This document shows, piece after piece, positions 21,901 through 29,145 of a stretch of DNA of 35,558 bases. The stretch covers positions 1-35,558 of the forward strand of contig USDD01000016.1 in assembly GCA_900553265.1 (NCBI GenBank), given 5' to 3'. The position numbers and the translations under genes were made by a program. How positions within the stretch are numbered: the first letter of the stretch is position 1; each line of letters opens with the position of its first letter. Source of the DNA: an uncultured Eubacteriales bacterium (lineage in GTDB: Bacteria; Bacillota; Clostridia; Christensenellales; Aristaeellaceae). The notes beneath the pieces were generated by a model. It searched no databases, had not been told where the DNA came from, and saw only the letters and a program-made list of their open reading frames with translations.

Positions 21901-23211
21901 ATGTCGCATCTGATCGTGTCGGTCGATCCTCGCAGCCCCGCCGAGCGGGCGGGCGTGCGTGCGGGCGACCGCCTGACCCACCTGCAGTCCCAGGTGGTCG
22001 TGGATTTTCTGGACTATCAGGCGCTCAGCGCCAGCCGCCGGGTGCGTATCCGGCTGCTGCGGGACGGGCGGGCGCTGGAAACCGTGGCCGTCAAGGGCGA
22101 GTACGATTCGCTGGGCATGAATTTCTCCACGCCCATGATGTCGGGCGTGCGCATGTGCTGCAACAAATGCCTGTTCTGCTTCGTGGATCAGCTGCCGGAG
22201 CACGTGCGCGAGAGCATGCGCGTCAAGGACGACGACTGGCGCATGAGCCTGATGATGGGCAATTATGTGACGCTGACCAACGTGTCCGACCGGGAACTGG
22301 AGCGCATCATCCAGCGCCATGCGTCGCCGCTGTACGTCTCGGTGCATGCGTGGGATCCCGACCTGCGGGTGCGGCTTCTGCAGACGCCCCGGGCGGCGAA
22401 GCTGCCCGAGCAGCTCAGGCGGCTGAGCGAGGGCGGCATCGAGTTCCACTGTCAGGCGGTGCTCTGCCCGGGCCTGAACGACGGCCCGGCGCTGGAGGAG
22501 ACCATTGCGCGGCTGACGGAGCTGGAGGGGGCAAAATCGCTGGCGCTGGTGCCCGTGGGGCTGACTAACCATCGCTGCGGCCTGACAGACCTGCGCAAAT
22601 ACACGCCCGACGAGGCGTGGGCGGTGCTTGCGCAGGCCGACCGCTGGCGGAAAAAGCTGCTGGCCGAAAAGGGCACGCGGTTCGTGTTCCCGTCGGACGA
22701 GTTCTATCTTCAGGCCGGCGCGCCCATCCCCGAGGATGAGGAATACGAGGACTACGGCCAGATCGACGACGGCGTGGGCATGCTGAGGCTGCTTCAGACC
22801 GAGTTCACCGACGCGTGGAGCGAGCTAAACGAGGCCGACCGGTGCAAAACCGGCGGCGCGAAGCTCGCCATCGCCTGCGGCGTGTCCGCCGCGCCCTTCC
22901 TCGCCGGACTGCTGGCGAGCCATCCCGTCGCCGGGGCGGAGGTGACGGTCTATCCGGTGGAGAACCGCTTCTTCGGCCCCAACGTCACCGTCTCCGGCCT
23001 CGTGACCGGCGGCGACCTGCTGCGGGAGATGTCCAAAGTGGACAGCGAGTGCGTGCTGATTACCGAGTGTATGCTGCGCAGCGAGGGCGACAGATTCCTC
23101 GACGACCGCCCGCTGACCGACGTGATCGCCGAGCTGGGCCGCCCCATCGTGCCGGTGGGAAGGCGCGGCGAGGATCTGCTGGAAGCGATTCTGGCGCGGC
23201 GGAAAAGATAA
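21901..23211 (+). CDS. DUF512 protein with PDZ and radical-SAM-like Fe-S domains
   Basis: A 436-residue cytoplasmic protein. An N-terminal PDZ-like domain (VDPRSPAERAGVRAGDRL, about 8-25) is followed by a radical-SAM-type cluster motif, C86-x3-C90-x2-C93 within MCCNKCLFCF. Then come a TIM-barrel-like body and the C-terminal DUF512 region (GGAKLAIACGVSAAPF...NRFFGPNVTVSGLVTGGD). The family is widespread in clostridia and cyanobacteria with no proven substrate. It often lies beside der, and here the two are separated by a secreted protein gene and an XRE regulator. GGAGGAACC precedes the ATG. The length fits the family (about 430-450). Confidence 0.9.
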   Translation: MSHLIVSVDPRSPAERAGVRAGDRLTHLQSQVVVDFLDYQALSASRRVRIRLLRDGRALETVAVKGEYDSLGMNFSTPMMSGVRMCCNKCLFCFVDQLPEHVRESMRVKDDDWRMSLMMGNYVTLTNVSDRELERIIQRHASPLYVSVHAWDPDLRVRLLQTPRAAKLPEQLRRLSEGGIEFHCQAVLCPGLNDGPALEETIARLTELEGAKSLALVPVGLTNHRCGLTDLRKYTPDEAWAVLAQADRWRKKLLAEKGTRFVFPSDEFYLQAGAPIPEDEEYEDYGQIDDGVGMLRLLQTEFTDAWSELNEADRCKTGGAKLAIACGVSAAPFLAGLLASHPVAGAEVTVYPVENRFFGPNVTVSGLVTGGDLLREMSKVDSECVLITECMLRSEGDRFLDDRPLTDVIAELGRPIVPVGRRGEDLLEAILARRKR

Positions 23212-23238
23212 AAGCCCGGATTTCCGGGCTTTTATCTT
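23205..23238. terminator. Bidirectional terminator with 16-bp perfect stem
   Basis: AAGATAAAAGCCCGGA and its exact complement flank a two-base centre, with A-rich and T-rich sides. It overlaps the DUF512 stop codon and the converging gene's last bases, so both transcripts end here. Confidence 0.88.
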
Positions 23239-23860
23239 AATCGACCGTCATAACTTGTAATTGAAGATTTTCCATTTTGGCAACCGATTCTGCGCCGCTT
23301 TCACTATAGCAGTCTGTTCCGCCCTGCCGAAGAATCTCCTGCAGCGCGAACTGAAGTTTCTTAAATTCTTCATCCTCTGCAGAAAAATCCGCCTCGTAGT
23401 TTTTGCCTCCGGCAACAGCGCGAAAAGAAACTTCATCGGCGTTTGCAAGCGCTTCGAAAAAGCTGCTGTTATTATCCGAGAGAAAAATCAAGCCTCCATT
23501 TAATACCTCCACCATTTTTGAAAGATCAAACGTGTACACGGTTTCACCAATCAAGGCCTGTACTTTTTCGCTATTTGTACCAGTATTCGTGCAGGTGAAT
23601 CCCAACGTGACTGTATCAATTTTAGAATCTGCAAGGCTTCCTTGGACTTGCATTCCGAGTGCTGAATCATCTTGCAGCTTCAGAGCAAATATGCTATAAC
23701 TCCACGTTTTGTCGAACTTGTCCTCCTTGTACCCTTCCAATCCCTCAAATACGCTTCGATCAAACGAATGCTCCGTTCCAACGGCAGTCTCTTCCGCCAT
23801 TGCGCTCATGCCGATGAGCACAAGCAGTGCTGCCATTACCAAACACAGGTACTTCTTCAT
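23237..23860 (-). CDS. Secreted protein of unknown function under XRE-type operator
   Basis: A 207-residue protein with a signal peptide (residues 1-22, ending SAMA). The mature part has alternating hydrophobic strands and many Asp, Glu, Ser and Asn residues, and two Cys. I recognise no family. GGAAGGAGAAGG precedes the ATG. The 5' untranslated region is strongly purine-rich on this strand. Base composition is more AT-rich than the core genes. Its promoter overlaps two palindromes shared with the divergent repressor gene, so it is probably repressed by that regulator. Confidence 0.78.
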   Translation of the reverse strand: MKKYLCLVMAALLVLIGMSAMAEETAVGTEHSFDRSVFEGLEGYKEDKFDKTWSYSIFALKLQDDSALGMQVQGSLADSKIDTVTLGFTCTNTGTNSEKVQALIGETVYTFDLSKMVEVLNGGLIFLSDNNSSFFEALANADEVSFRAVAGGKNYEADFSAEDEEFKKLQFALQEILRQGGTDCYSESGAESVAKMENLQLQVMTVD

Positions 23861-23944
23861 TTTTTCCTTCTCCTTCCAATTCTTGCTCCGTCGTCGTTCC
23901 CCTCGTTTTCCGAATTCTTCTCCTTTCGTTATTCGTTCTTTTTA

Positions 23945-23990
23945 ATTATACTCAATCTTTGAGTAAAAAGCAATACTCAAACCATGAGTA
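23945..23990. promoter_or_regulatory. Divergent promoter with two TACTCAA-N3-TTGAGTA operators
   Basis: On the minus strand, TTGCTT (23968-23973) and TATAAT (23945-23950) are 17 bases apart and drive the secreted protein gene. Palindrome 1 (23949-23965, TACTCAA TCT TTGAGTA) lies between and over these elements. Palindrome 2 (23974-23990, TACTCAA ACC ATGAGTA) adjoins the -35. Their centres are 25 bases apart. The plus-strand promoter of the repressor gene is less clear (TATTAT or TATACG just after palindrome 2). Confidence 0.8.
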
Positions 23991-24018
23991 TTATACGATA
24001 TTTCCGAGGTGATGCATC

Positions 24019-24231
24019 TTGGATTATCGCAGGAGGCTTCGAGAAATTCGAGAAGATCGCGACTATTCGCAGGCAGAGATCGGCCGCATACTAAAGAAGA
24101 GCCAACAGGGCTATAGCCATATCGAAAATGGCCGTGCGGAATTAAAAATCGAGGACTTGATTTTGCTCTGTGATTTTTACGCTCTTTCTGCCGATTATAT
24201 TATTGGCAGAACCGACGACCCCAGAAGGTAA
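24019..24231 (+). CDS. Small XRE-family transcriptional regulator
   Basis: A 70-residue protein that is essentially one helix-turn-helix domain of the Cro/C1 type: LREIREDRDYSQAEIGRILK is the first half of the HTH, and SQQGYSHIENGRAELKIEDL follows. It ends with the usual ALSADYIIGRTDDP. It starts with TTG at 24019, preceded by GAGGTGAT. The nearby ATG is out of frame. It probably binds the two palindromes just upstream and represses itself and the divergent secreted protein gene. There is no ligand domain or peptidase partner, so the inducing signal is unknown. Confidence 0.85.
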   Translation: MDYRRRLREIREDRDYSQAEIGRILKKSQQGYSHIENGRAELKIEDLILLCDFYALSADYIIGRTDDPRR

Positions 24232-24242
24232 CTGAAAACGGG

Positions 24243-24271
24243 TTGATTTTCTAACAGATAGAAGCTATAAT
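24243..24271 (+). promoter_or_regulatory. Promoter of the der operon
   Basis: TTGATT (24243-24248) and TATAAT (24266-24271) are separated by 17 bases, 100 bases before the der ATG. Confidence 0.8.
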
Positions 24272-24371
24272 ATTTAATAAACTGGGATTTTATATGTTCG
24301 GGAAGCGCCGGCGTACCAACGCTTTCATTCAGTACGCCTGCTTTTCGCTTGACAGAATCAGGAGGTTTACC

Positions 24372-25718
24372 ATGGCAAAACCGCTTGTTGCAATCGTCGG
24401 ACGGCCCAATGTGGGCAAGTCCACCTTTTTCAATCAGATGGCCGGGCGCAGGATCGCCATCGTGGAGGACACGCCGGGCGTGACCCGCGACCGCGTGTAT
24501 GTGGACTGCGAATGGCAGAAGTACAAATTTACGCTCATCGACACCGGCGGCATCGATCCCCTCAGTGACGACCCGCTGCTTTCCCAGATGCGCCGTCAGG
24601 CCGAGATCGCCATCGAGACCTGCGACGTGATTCTGTTCTTCGTGGACGGCAAGGCGGGCATGACCGCCGACGACGAGCAGGTGGCCGACATGCTGCGCCG
24701 CAGCGGCAAGCCCGTCATGCTGGTGGTCAACAAGGTGGACAACATCCGCATGATGGACAACATTTACGAGTTCTACAATCTGGGCATCGGCGATCCCATC
24801 GGCATTTCGTCGGTGAATCTGCTGAATCTGGGCGACATGCTGGAGCAGCTGTGCTCCTATTTTCCCGACCCCGACGAGGAGACCGAGGACATCGGCGCGA
24901 TTCAGATCGCCGTGGCGGGCAAGCCCAACGTGGGCAAGTCGTCGCTGGTGAACCGGCTGCTGGGCGAGGAGCGCGTGATGGTTTCCGACATCGCCGGAAC
25001 CACCCGCGACGCCATCGACACGCGCTTCACCGCGCCCGACGGCAACGATTACGTGCTCATCGACACGGCGGGCATCCGGCGCAAGCGCGCCATCGAGTAC
25101 CAGTCGCTGGAGCGCTTCTCCATCGTGCGCGCGCTGGCGGCCATCGACCGCTGCGACGTGGCGCTGATGGTCATTGACGCGACCCAGGGCGTGACCGAGC
25201 AGGACAGCAAGATCGCCGGCTACATCGACGAGCAGGGCAAGGCCGCCATCATCGTCATCAACAAGTGGGACGCCATCGAGAAGGACACCGGCACCATGAA
25301 CGAGTACGTCGCCAAGGTGCGCGAGGGACTGAAGTTCATGCAGTACGCCCCGGTGCTGTTCATCTCGGCGCTCACCGGTCAGCGCACCAACAGGGTGCTG
25401 GAGACGGTTCGCGCCGTCTACGAGCAGGCCAGCCGCCGCGTCACCACAGGACTGCTCAACGACATCCTCACCGACGCGCAGGCGGCGCTTCAGCCTCCGG
25501 CCACGTCGGGCCGCCGGCTGAAGATCTACTACGCCACTCAGCAGGCGACCAATCCGCCCACGTTCGTGATGTTCGTCAACGACCAGACGCTGATGCACTT
25601 CTCCTACGAGCGCTATCTGGAAAAGCAGTTCCGCAAGGCCTTCGGCTTCGAGGGCACGCCGCTGAGGTTCATCCTGCGCGAGCGCAAGAAGGACGACGCC
25701 GACGGCGCGCGGGGATAA
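24372..25718 (+). CDS. der: Ribosome biogenesis GTPase Der (EngA)
   Basis: A 448-residue protein with two consecutive GTPase domains, unique to Der, which acts in 50S subunit maturation. Domain 1 has GRPNVGKS (10-17), DTPGVTRD (33-40), DTGG (57-60) and NKVD (120-123). Domain 2 has GKPNVGKS (183-190), GTTRDAIDT (209-217), DTAG and NKWD. A KH-like C-terminal domain ends with FEGTPLRFILRERKK. AGGAGG precedes the ATG at 24372. The frame extends upstream without a better start. plsY follows after 72 bases. Confidence 0.97.
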   Translation: MAKPLVAIVGRPNVGKSTFFNQMAGRRIAIVEDTPGVTRDRVYVDCEWQKYKFTLIDTGGIDPLSDDPLLSQMRRQAEIAIETCDVILFFVDGKAGMTADDEQVADMLRRSGKPVMLVVNKVDNIRMMDNIYEFYNLGIGDPIGISSVNLLNLGDMLEQLCSYFPDPDEETEDIGAIQIAVAGKPNVGKSSLVNRLLGEERVMVSDIAGTTRDAIDTRFTAPDGNDYVLIDTAGIRRKRAIEYQSLERFSIVRALAAIDRCDVALMVIDATQGVTEQDSKIAGYIDEQGKAAIIVINKWDAIEKDTGTMNEYVAKVREGLKFMQYAPVLFISALTGQRTNRVLETVRAVYEQASRRVTTGLLNDILTDAQAALQPPATSGRRLKIYYATQQATNPPTFVMFVNDQTLMHFSYERYLEKQFRKAFGFEGTPLRFILRERKKDDADGARG

Positions 25719-25790
25719 GGAGAGGACGGCAGAGCCGGGGAATTGCGCATCCCCGCGCAGACCTTTTGAATCAGAAGGAAGGAATAAGCT

Positions 25791-26462
25791 GTGAAGGTTC
25801 TTGGAATCATCGTCGCGGCGCTCATCGCCTATTTTCTGGGCACCATTCCCGTGGGCGAGTGGGTCGCGCGGCTGTATGGCAAGGATGATCTGACGAAGAC
25901 GGGCAGCGGAAATCCGGGTACGACCAACGTGCTGCGCACCATGGGCTGGCTGCCCAGCCTGATGACGCTGGCGGGCGACTGCCTGAAGGGCGTGCTGGGC
26001 GCGTGGCTGGGCCGCGTGTTCGGCGGACAGCCGGGCATGCTCATCGCCGGATTCTGCGCCGTGCTGGGGCACGATTTTCCCGTGTTCCGCGGCTTCAACG
26101 GCGGCAAGGGCATCGCCACGTCGCTGGGCGTGACGTGCGTCATCTGCCCGCTGGTCGCGCCCATTCTGGTGGGCATTGTGTGCATTCTGATGCCGCTGAC
26201 GAAGATGATGTCCGTGGGCACGCTGGCGGCCACGCTGACCTATCCCCTGTGGATGTGCCTGCTGCGCCCGGACGACCTGCCGCTGACTGCGGCGCTGATC
26301 TTCTCGCTGGCGGTCATGTCGCTGAGCTTCATCCGCCATCGCGCCAATCTGCACCGCCTTTCCCGGGGCGAGGAAAACAAGCTGGACTTCGGAAAGATCG
26401 CCAAGCTTTCCGAGAAATATAAGAGCTTCAAAAAACGCGACAAGGGGGATTCATATGACTAA
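25791..26462 (+). CDS. plsY: Acyl-phosphate:glycerol-3-phosphate acyltransferase PlsY
   Basis: A 223-residue membrane enzyme that transfers an acyl group from acyl-phosphate to glycerol-3-phosphate, the first step of phospholipid synthesis. It has about five to seven helices and the conserved cytoplasmic motifs GSGNPGTTN (38-46) and GHDFPVFRGFNGGKG (93-107). The start is GTG, with AAGGAAGGAA upstream. The C-terminal tail is longer and more basic than usual (about 200 residues is typical). It overlaps the next gene by eight bases. In many clostridia gpsA follows plsY, whereas here a sugar kinase gene follows. Confidence 0.95.
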   Translation: MKVLGIIVAALIAYFLGTIPVGEWVARLYGKDDLTKTGSGNPGTTNVLRTMGWLPSLMTLAGDCLKGVLGAWLGRVFGGQPGMLIAGFCAVLGHDFPVFRGFNGGKGIATSLGVTCVICPLVAPILVGIVCILMPLTKMMSVGTLAATLTYPLWMCLLRPDDLPLTAALIFSLAVMSLSFIRHRANLHRLSRGEENKLDFGKIAKLSEKYKSFKKRDKGDSYD

Positions 26463-27984
26463 AAGACTGCTGGCGGGCGTCGATGTGGGCACCTCGGGCG
26501 TGAAGTGCATCATCGCCGACGAAGACGGACAGGTGCTCGCTTCGTCCACGCAGGAGTACCCGCTCTCCACGCCCCGCCCCGGCTGGGCGGAGCAGAACCC
26601 CGCCGACTGGTGGGAGGGCACGGCGAAGGGCCTTCGGGAAATCGTCGCCAAGGTGGACAGGGACGCGCTGGTCGGCCTGAGCATGTCCGGCCAGATGCAC
26701 GGACTGGTGGCGCTGGACGCGGCGGGAAGCGTGATTCGCCCGGCAATGCTGTGGTGCGACCAGCGCACGCAGGCTCAGTGCGACTGGATCACGGAGAAGG
26801 CCGGCGGTCTGGACGGACTCCGGGCCATGACCAACAACCGCATGCTCACCGGCTACACCGGCGGCAAGATTCTGTGGCTGCGCGACGAGGAGCCGGAGAA
26901 CTTCGCGCGCATGAAGCTGTTTGTCTGCCCGAAGGATTACATTCGCTTCCGCCTGACGGGCGAGCTGGGCACCGACGTATCCGAGGCCTCGGGCACCGGC
27001 TTTTTCGACACGAAAAACCGCCGCTGGTCGAAGGAGCTGATCGCGCTGGCGGGACTGGACGAGGCCATCTTCCCCGAGGCGCATGAGTCCGTCGAGCTGG
27101 CGGGCCGGATCACGGCGGCGGCGGCCGAGGCCACGGGCCTTCCCGAGGGCCTGAGCGTCTATTTCGGCGGCGGCGACGCGGTGATTCAGACCACCGGCGC
27201 GGGTCTGATTCAGCCCGGCGTGCTGGGCGTGGTCATCGGAACGTCGGGCAACGTCTCCATGGGTCTGGATCGCTACTGCGACAATCCCAACAGCGATCTG
27301 CAGATGTTCTGCAACAACGAGCCGGGCCGCTGGCACGCCTTTGGCTGTCCGCTGACCTCCGGCGGCGCGTACCGCTGGTATCGCGACGAGCTGTGCCAGC
27401 ACGCCGTGGCCGCGTCCAAGGCCTTCGGCGAAAACGTCTACAACCTCATGGGTCTCGAGGCCGAGCAGTCCGTTCCCGGCTCCCACGGCGTGATCTTCAC
27501 GCCCTATCTGTCCGGCGAGCGCTGCCCCTATCCCGACCCCAACGCCCGCGGCGCGTTCTACGGCCTGACGCTGGGCACCACGCGGTCGGACATCACCCGT
27601 TCGGTGATGGAGGGCGTGACCTTCTCGCTGAAGCAGGTGGTCGACCTGATGAAGTCCTTCACGCCCTGCGAGAAGGTGTACACCTCCGGCGGCGGCAGCG
27701 CGTCGGCTCTGTGGCGGCAGATGCAGGCGGACGTGTTCGATCTGCCGGTCTACACCATGTCCGCGGCGGGCGAGGGCGGCGCTTACGGCGCGATCATGGT
27801 CGCCGGCGTGGGCGCAGGCGTGTGGAAGAACCTCTCCGAGGCGGTGAGCATCGTCCGCGTGGAGACGGAGACGCTGCCCATCCGCGAAAACCAGAAGGCT
27901 TATCAGGACGCCTTCGAAATTTACGCAAAGCTCTACCCGGCCCTCAAGCCGGTCTACGACCTGAGCGCGTCCAAGGGATTCTGA
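26455..27984 (+). CDS. xylB: FGGY-family sugar kinase, probably xylulokinase
   Basis: A 509-residue FGGY kinase, predicted to phosphorylate D-xylulose for the pentose phosphate pathway. It has the N-terminal ATP-binding strand VDVGTSGVK (9-17), the substrate loop SMSGQMHGL (76-84) followed by WCDQR (100-104), and the catalytic-base region GGGDAVIQTTGAG (238-250) with Asp241. It has a second nucleotide-binding half with GTSGNVS. QMHGL and WCDQR favour XylB over glycerol or ribulose kinases. It overlaps plsY by eight bases, with AAGGGGGATT before the ATG, so it is translated from the same mRNA. No xylose isomerase or transporter is nearby. Confidence 0.88.
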   Translation: MTKRLLAGVDVGTSGVKCIIADEDGQVLASSTQEYPLSTPRPGWAEQNPADWWEGTAKGLREIVAKVDRDALVGLSMSGQMHGLVALDAAGSVIRPAMLWCDQRTQAQCDWITEKAGGLDGLRAMTNNRMLTGYTGGKILWLRDEEPENFARMKLFVCPKDYIRFRLTGELGTDVSEASGTGFFDTKNRRWSKELIALAGLDEAIFPEAHESVELAGRITAAAAEATGLPEGLSVYFGGGDAVIQTTGAGLIQPGVLGVVIGTSGNVSMGLDRYCDNPNSDLQMFCNNEPGRWHAFGCPLTSGGAYRWYRDELCQHAVAASKAFGENVYNLMGLEAEQSVPGSHGVIFTPYLSGERCPYPDPNARGAFYGLTLGTTRSDITRSVMEGVTFSLKQVVDLMKSFTPCEKVYTSGGGSASALWRQMQADVFDLPVYTMSAAGEGGAYGAIMVAGVGAGVWKNLSEAVSIVRVETETLPIRENQKAYQDAFEIYAKLYPALKPVYDLSASKGF

Positions 27985-27994
27985 GAAGCATAGA

Positions 27995-28036
27995 AAAAAG
28001 GGCTGGCTCCATGGTTCATTGAACCATGGAGCCAGC
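27995..28036 (-). terminator. Terminator of the LURP-one-like gene
   Basis: A perfect stem of 16-17 base pairs (GCTGGCTCCATGG and onward) with a tiny loop is followed on the minus strand by T6. On the plus strand it has no T-tract but could still slow transcripts from xylB. Confidence 0.85.
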
Positions 28037-28049
28037 TCCTGTGTGCAGC

Positions 28050-28523
28050 TCAGTCTCCTCTCGAGCACTTCTCCGCGTCGATGGCCAGGGCGACCAGGAG
28101 GGCGGGGAGGGCGTCCGAGGGGTTGGGCGCGTCGATGGCGTAGACGTCCGACCAGTGGAGCAACTCCTTGGAGATGACCGCGACGGTTTCGCCCGAGGCG
28201 CTGCGGATGGAGTAGTCCCATTCGAACCAGTCGCCGTCGATGGTCCAGCCGTTCATGTCCAGCGTGAATTTGGGTTTGAAGAGGGTCAGCTCCTTGCGGA
28301 TGGTTCCCACGCAGCGGCCGCCGACGTAGATGTCGAAGCGCGGAAGCCATGTGAGCACCACCTGCTTAATCATGCCCACCTCCGCGCCGGAAGCGTCCCA
28401 GATGCGGAAGCAGTGGCCCCAGCTCAGCTGGCCTTTGACGGTGTAGCAGACGTTGCCGTCCTCGTCGTAAATGTCGTAGGAATCGAACCACGCGAAAACG
28501 CGCTGTCTCAGAAGCAGCTTCAT
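28050..28523 (-). CDS. LURP-one-related (LOR/YxjI-like, Tubby-fold) protein
   Basis: A 157-residue protein of repeated beta strands around a central helix, the pattern of the LOR/YxjI family: MKLLLRQRVFAWFDSYDIYD at the start, YTVKG, FRIWD, a conserved GTIRKELTLFKPKF, then WTIDGDWFEWDYSI, VAVISKELLHWSDVYAID and a terminal LVALAID helix. The fold resembles Tubby/phospholipid scramblase proteins, and the function in bacteria is unknown. The ATG at 28521-28523 follows GGAGGGACGAGAA and overlaps the stop of the upstream ACT-domain gene (ATGA), so I reject the longer start five codons earlier. It is cytoplasmic, with no signal peptide. Confidence 0.85.
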   Translation of the reverse strand: MKLLLRQRVFAWFDSYDIYDEDGNVCYTVKGQLSWGHCFRIWDASGAEVGMIKQVVLTWLPRFDIYVGGRCVGTIRKELTLFKPKFTLDMNGWTIDGDWFEWDYSIRSASGETVAVISKELLHWSDVYAIDAPNPSDALPALLVALAIDAEKCSRGD

Positions 28524-28720
28524 TTCTCGTCCCTCCATTCGCAGCCGATGCGCCGCAGAGCCTCCCGCGCGCGGTCAAAATCGGCGGTGCTGACCAGAAT
28601 GTAGTCCGTGTTGAACGTCGATACGGCGAAAACTCCGATGCGCGCCTCGGCCAGCGCCGAGGACAGCCGCGACAGAATCCCCGTCAGGGAAAAGTCCCAA
28701 ACGCCCTCCACGCGGAACAT
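28520..28720 (-). pseudogene. 5'-truncated ACT-domain gene
   Basis: Sixty-six residues from the first ATG: a C-terminal ACT domain with FRVEGVWDFSLTGILSRLSS, then AEARIGVFAVSTFNTDYILV and ALRRIGC. This is the second half of the CASTOR/ACT-type protein of about 130 residues, in which the same motif follows an N-terminal ACT-like half. Upstream of the ATG the frame stays open for only a few codons. It then enters the 75-bp tandem repeat array, where an in-frame TGA occurs. The N-terminal half therefore appears to have been lost or replaced by repeat DNA. No good ribosome-binding site precedes the remaining ATG. The remnant could still be translated and coupled to the LOR gene. A complete but short gene is the alternative. 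Confidence 0.65.
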
Positions 28721-28738
28721 CCATCTTCCGCGCCCACG

Positions 28739-29145
28739 CAGGCTCAGCCTGCTGGACGGCTGGAATCAATGGCCGTCCAAGTCGGTGCGACCCAGCGCGT
28801 CAGCAGTTGGGTGCAGGCTCAGCCTGCTGGACGGCTGGAATCAGTGGCCGTCCAAGTCGGTGCGATCCAGCGCGCCAGCGATTGGGTGCAGGCTCAGCCT
28901 GCTGGACGGCTGGAATCAATGGCTGTCCAAGTCGGTGCGATCCAGCGCGCCAGCAGTTGGATGCAGACTCAGCCCGCTCCGTCGCAGCCCAAAACGCACC
29001 AACGCAGCGGATGAAAGCGTGGCGCCTATGCGCTTTCATCCGCGTCGAAATGGGCAGAACGCAACAAAATCCGAAAAGGCAGACTTGGACGGCTGGAATA
29101 TATGGCCGTCCAAGTCGGTGCAACCCAGCGCGTCAGCAGTTGGGA
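28739..29145. repeat. 75-bp tandem repeat array with a split last copy
   Basis: Three full units start at 28739, 28814 and 28889, each 75 bp and over 90% alike by eye. A fourth begins at 28964, breaks off after about 16 bases, and resumes at about 29085-29145. Each unit holds an inverted repeat (GGACGGC and GCCGTCC, about 10 bases apart); in the last copy it extends to CTTGGACGGC/GCCGTCCAAG. The array fills the 412-base gap between the truncated ACT gene and serS. All frames across it look like shadows, not genes. Confidence 0.9.
28980..29084. mobile_element. Putative nested palindromic element inside the fourth repeat unit
   Basis: About 105 bases of unrelated sequence split the fourth 75-bp unit. 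It contains a perfect 13-bp inverted repeat, GCGGATGAAAGCG (29007-29019) and CGCTTTCATCCGC (29031-29043), with an 11-base loop. It encodes no protein. Its position inside an otherwise intact repeat suggests insertion of a REP- or MITE-like sequence. No target-site duplication is obvious. Confidence 0.45.

Noticed and set aside
24195..26354. 719-codon minus-strand frame opposite der and plsY
   Set aside because: It covers two well-conserved genes on the other strand, and its composition is typical of a shadow.
28769..29014. 81-codon plus-strand frame in the 75-bp repeats
   Set aside because: A 75-bp period keeps any frame open, so the frame's length is not evidence. There is no ribosome-binding site or known motif.
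28739..29145. Possible CRISPR array
   Set aside because: The repeats are 75 bp and directly abutting, with no unique spacers and no cas genes.
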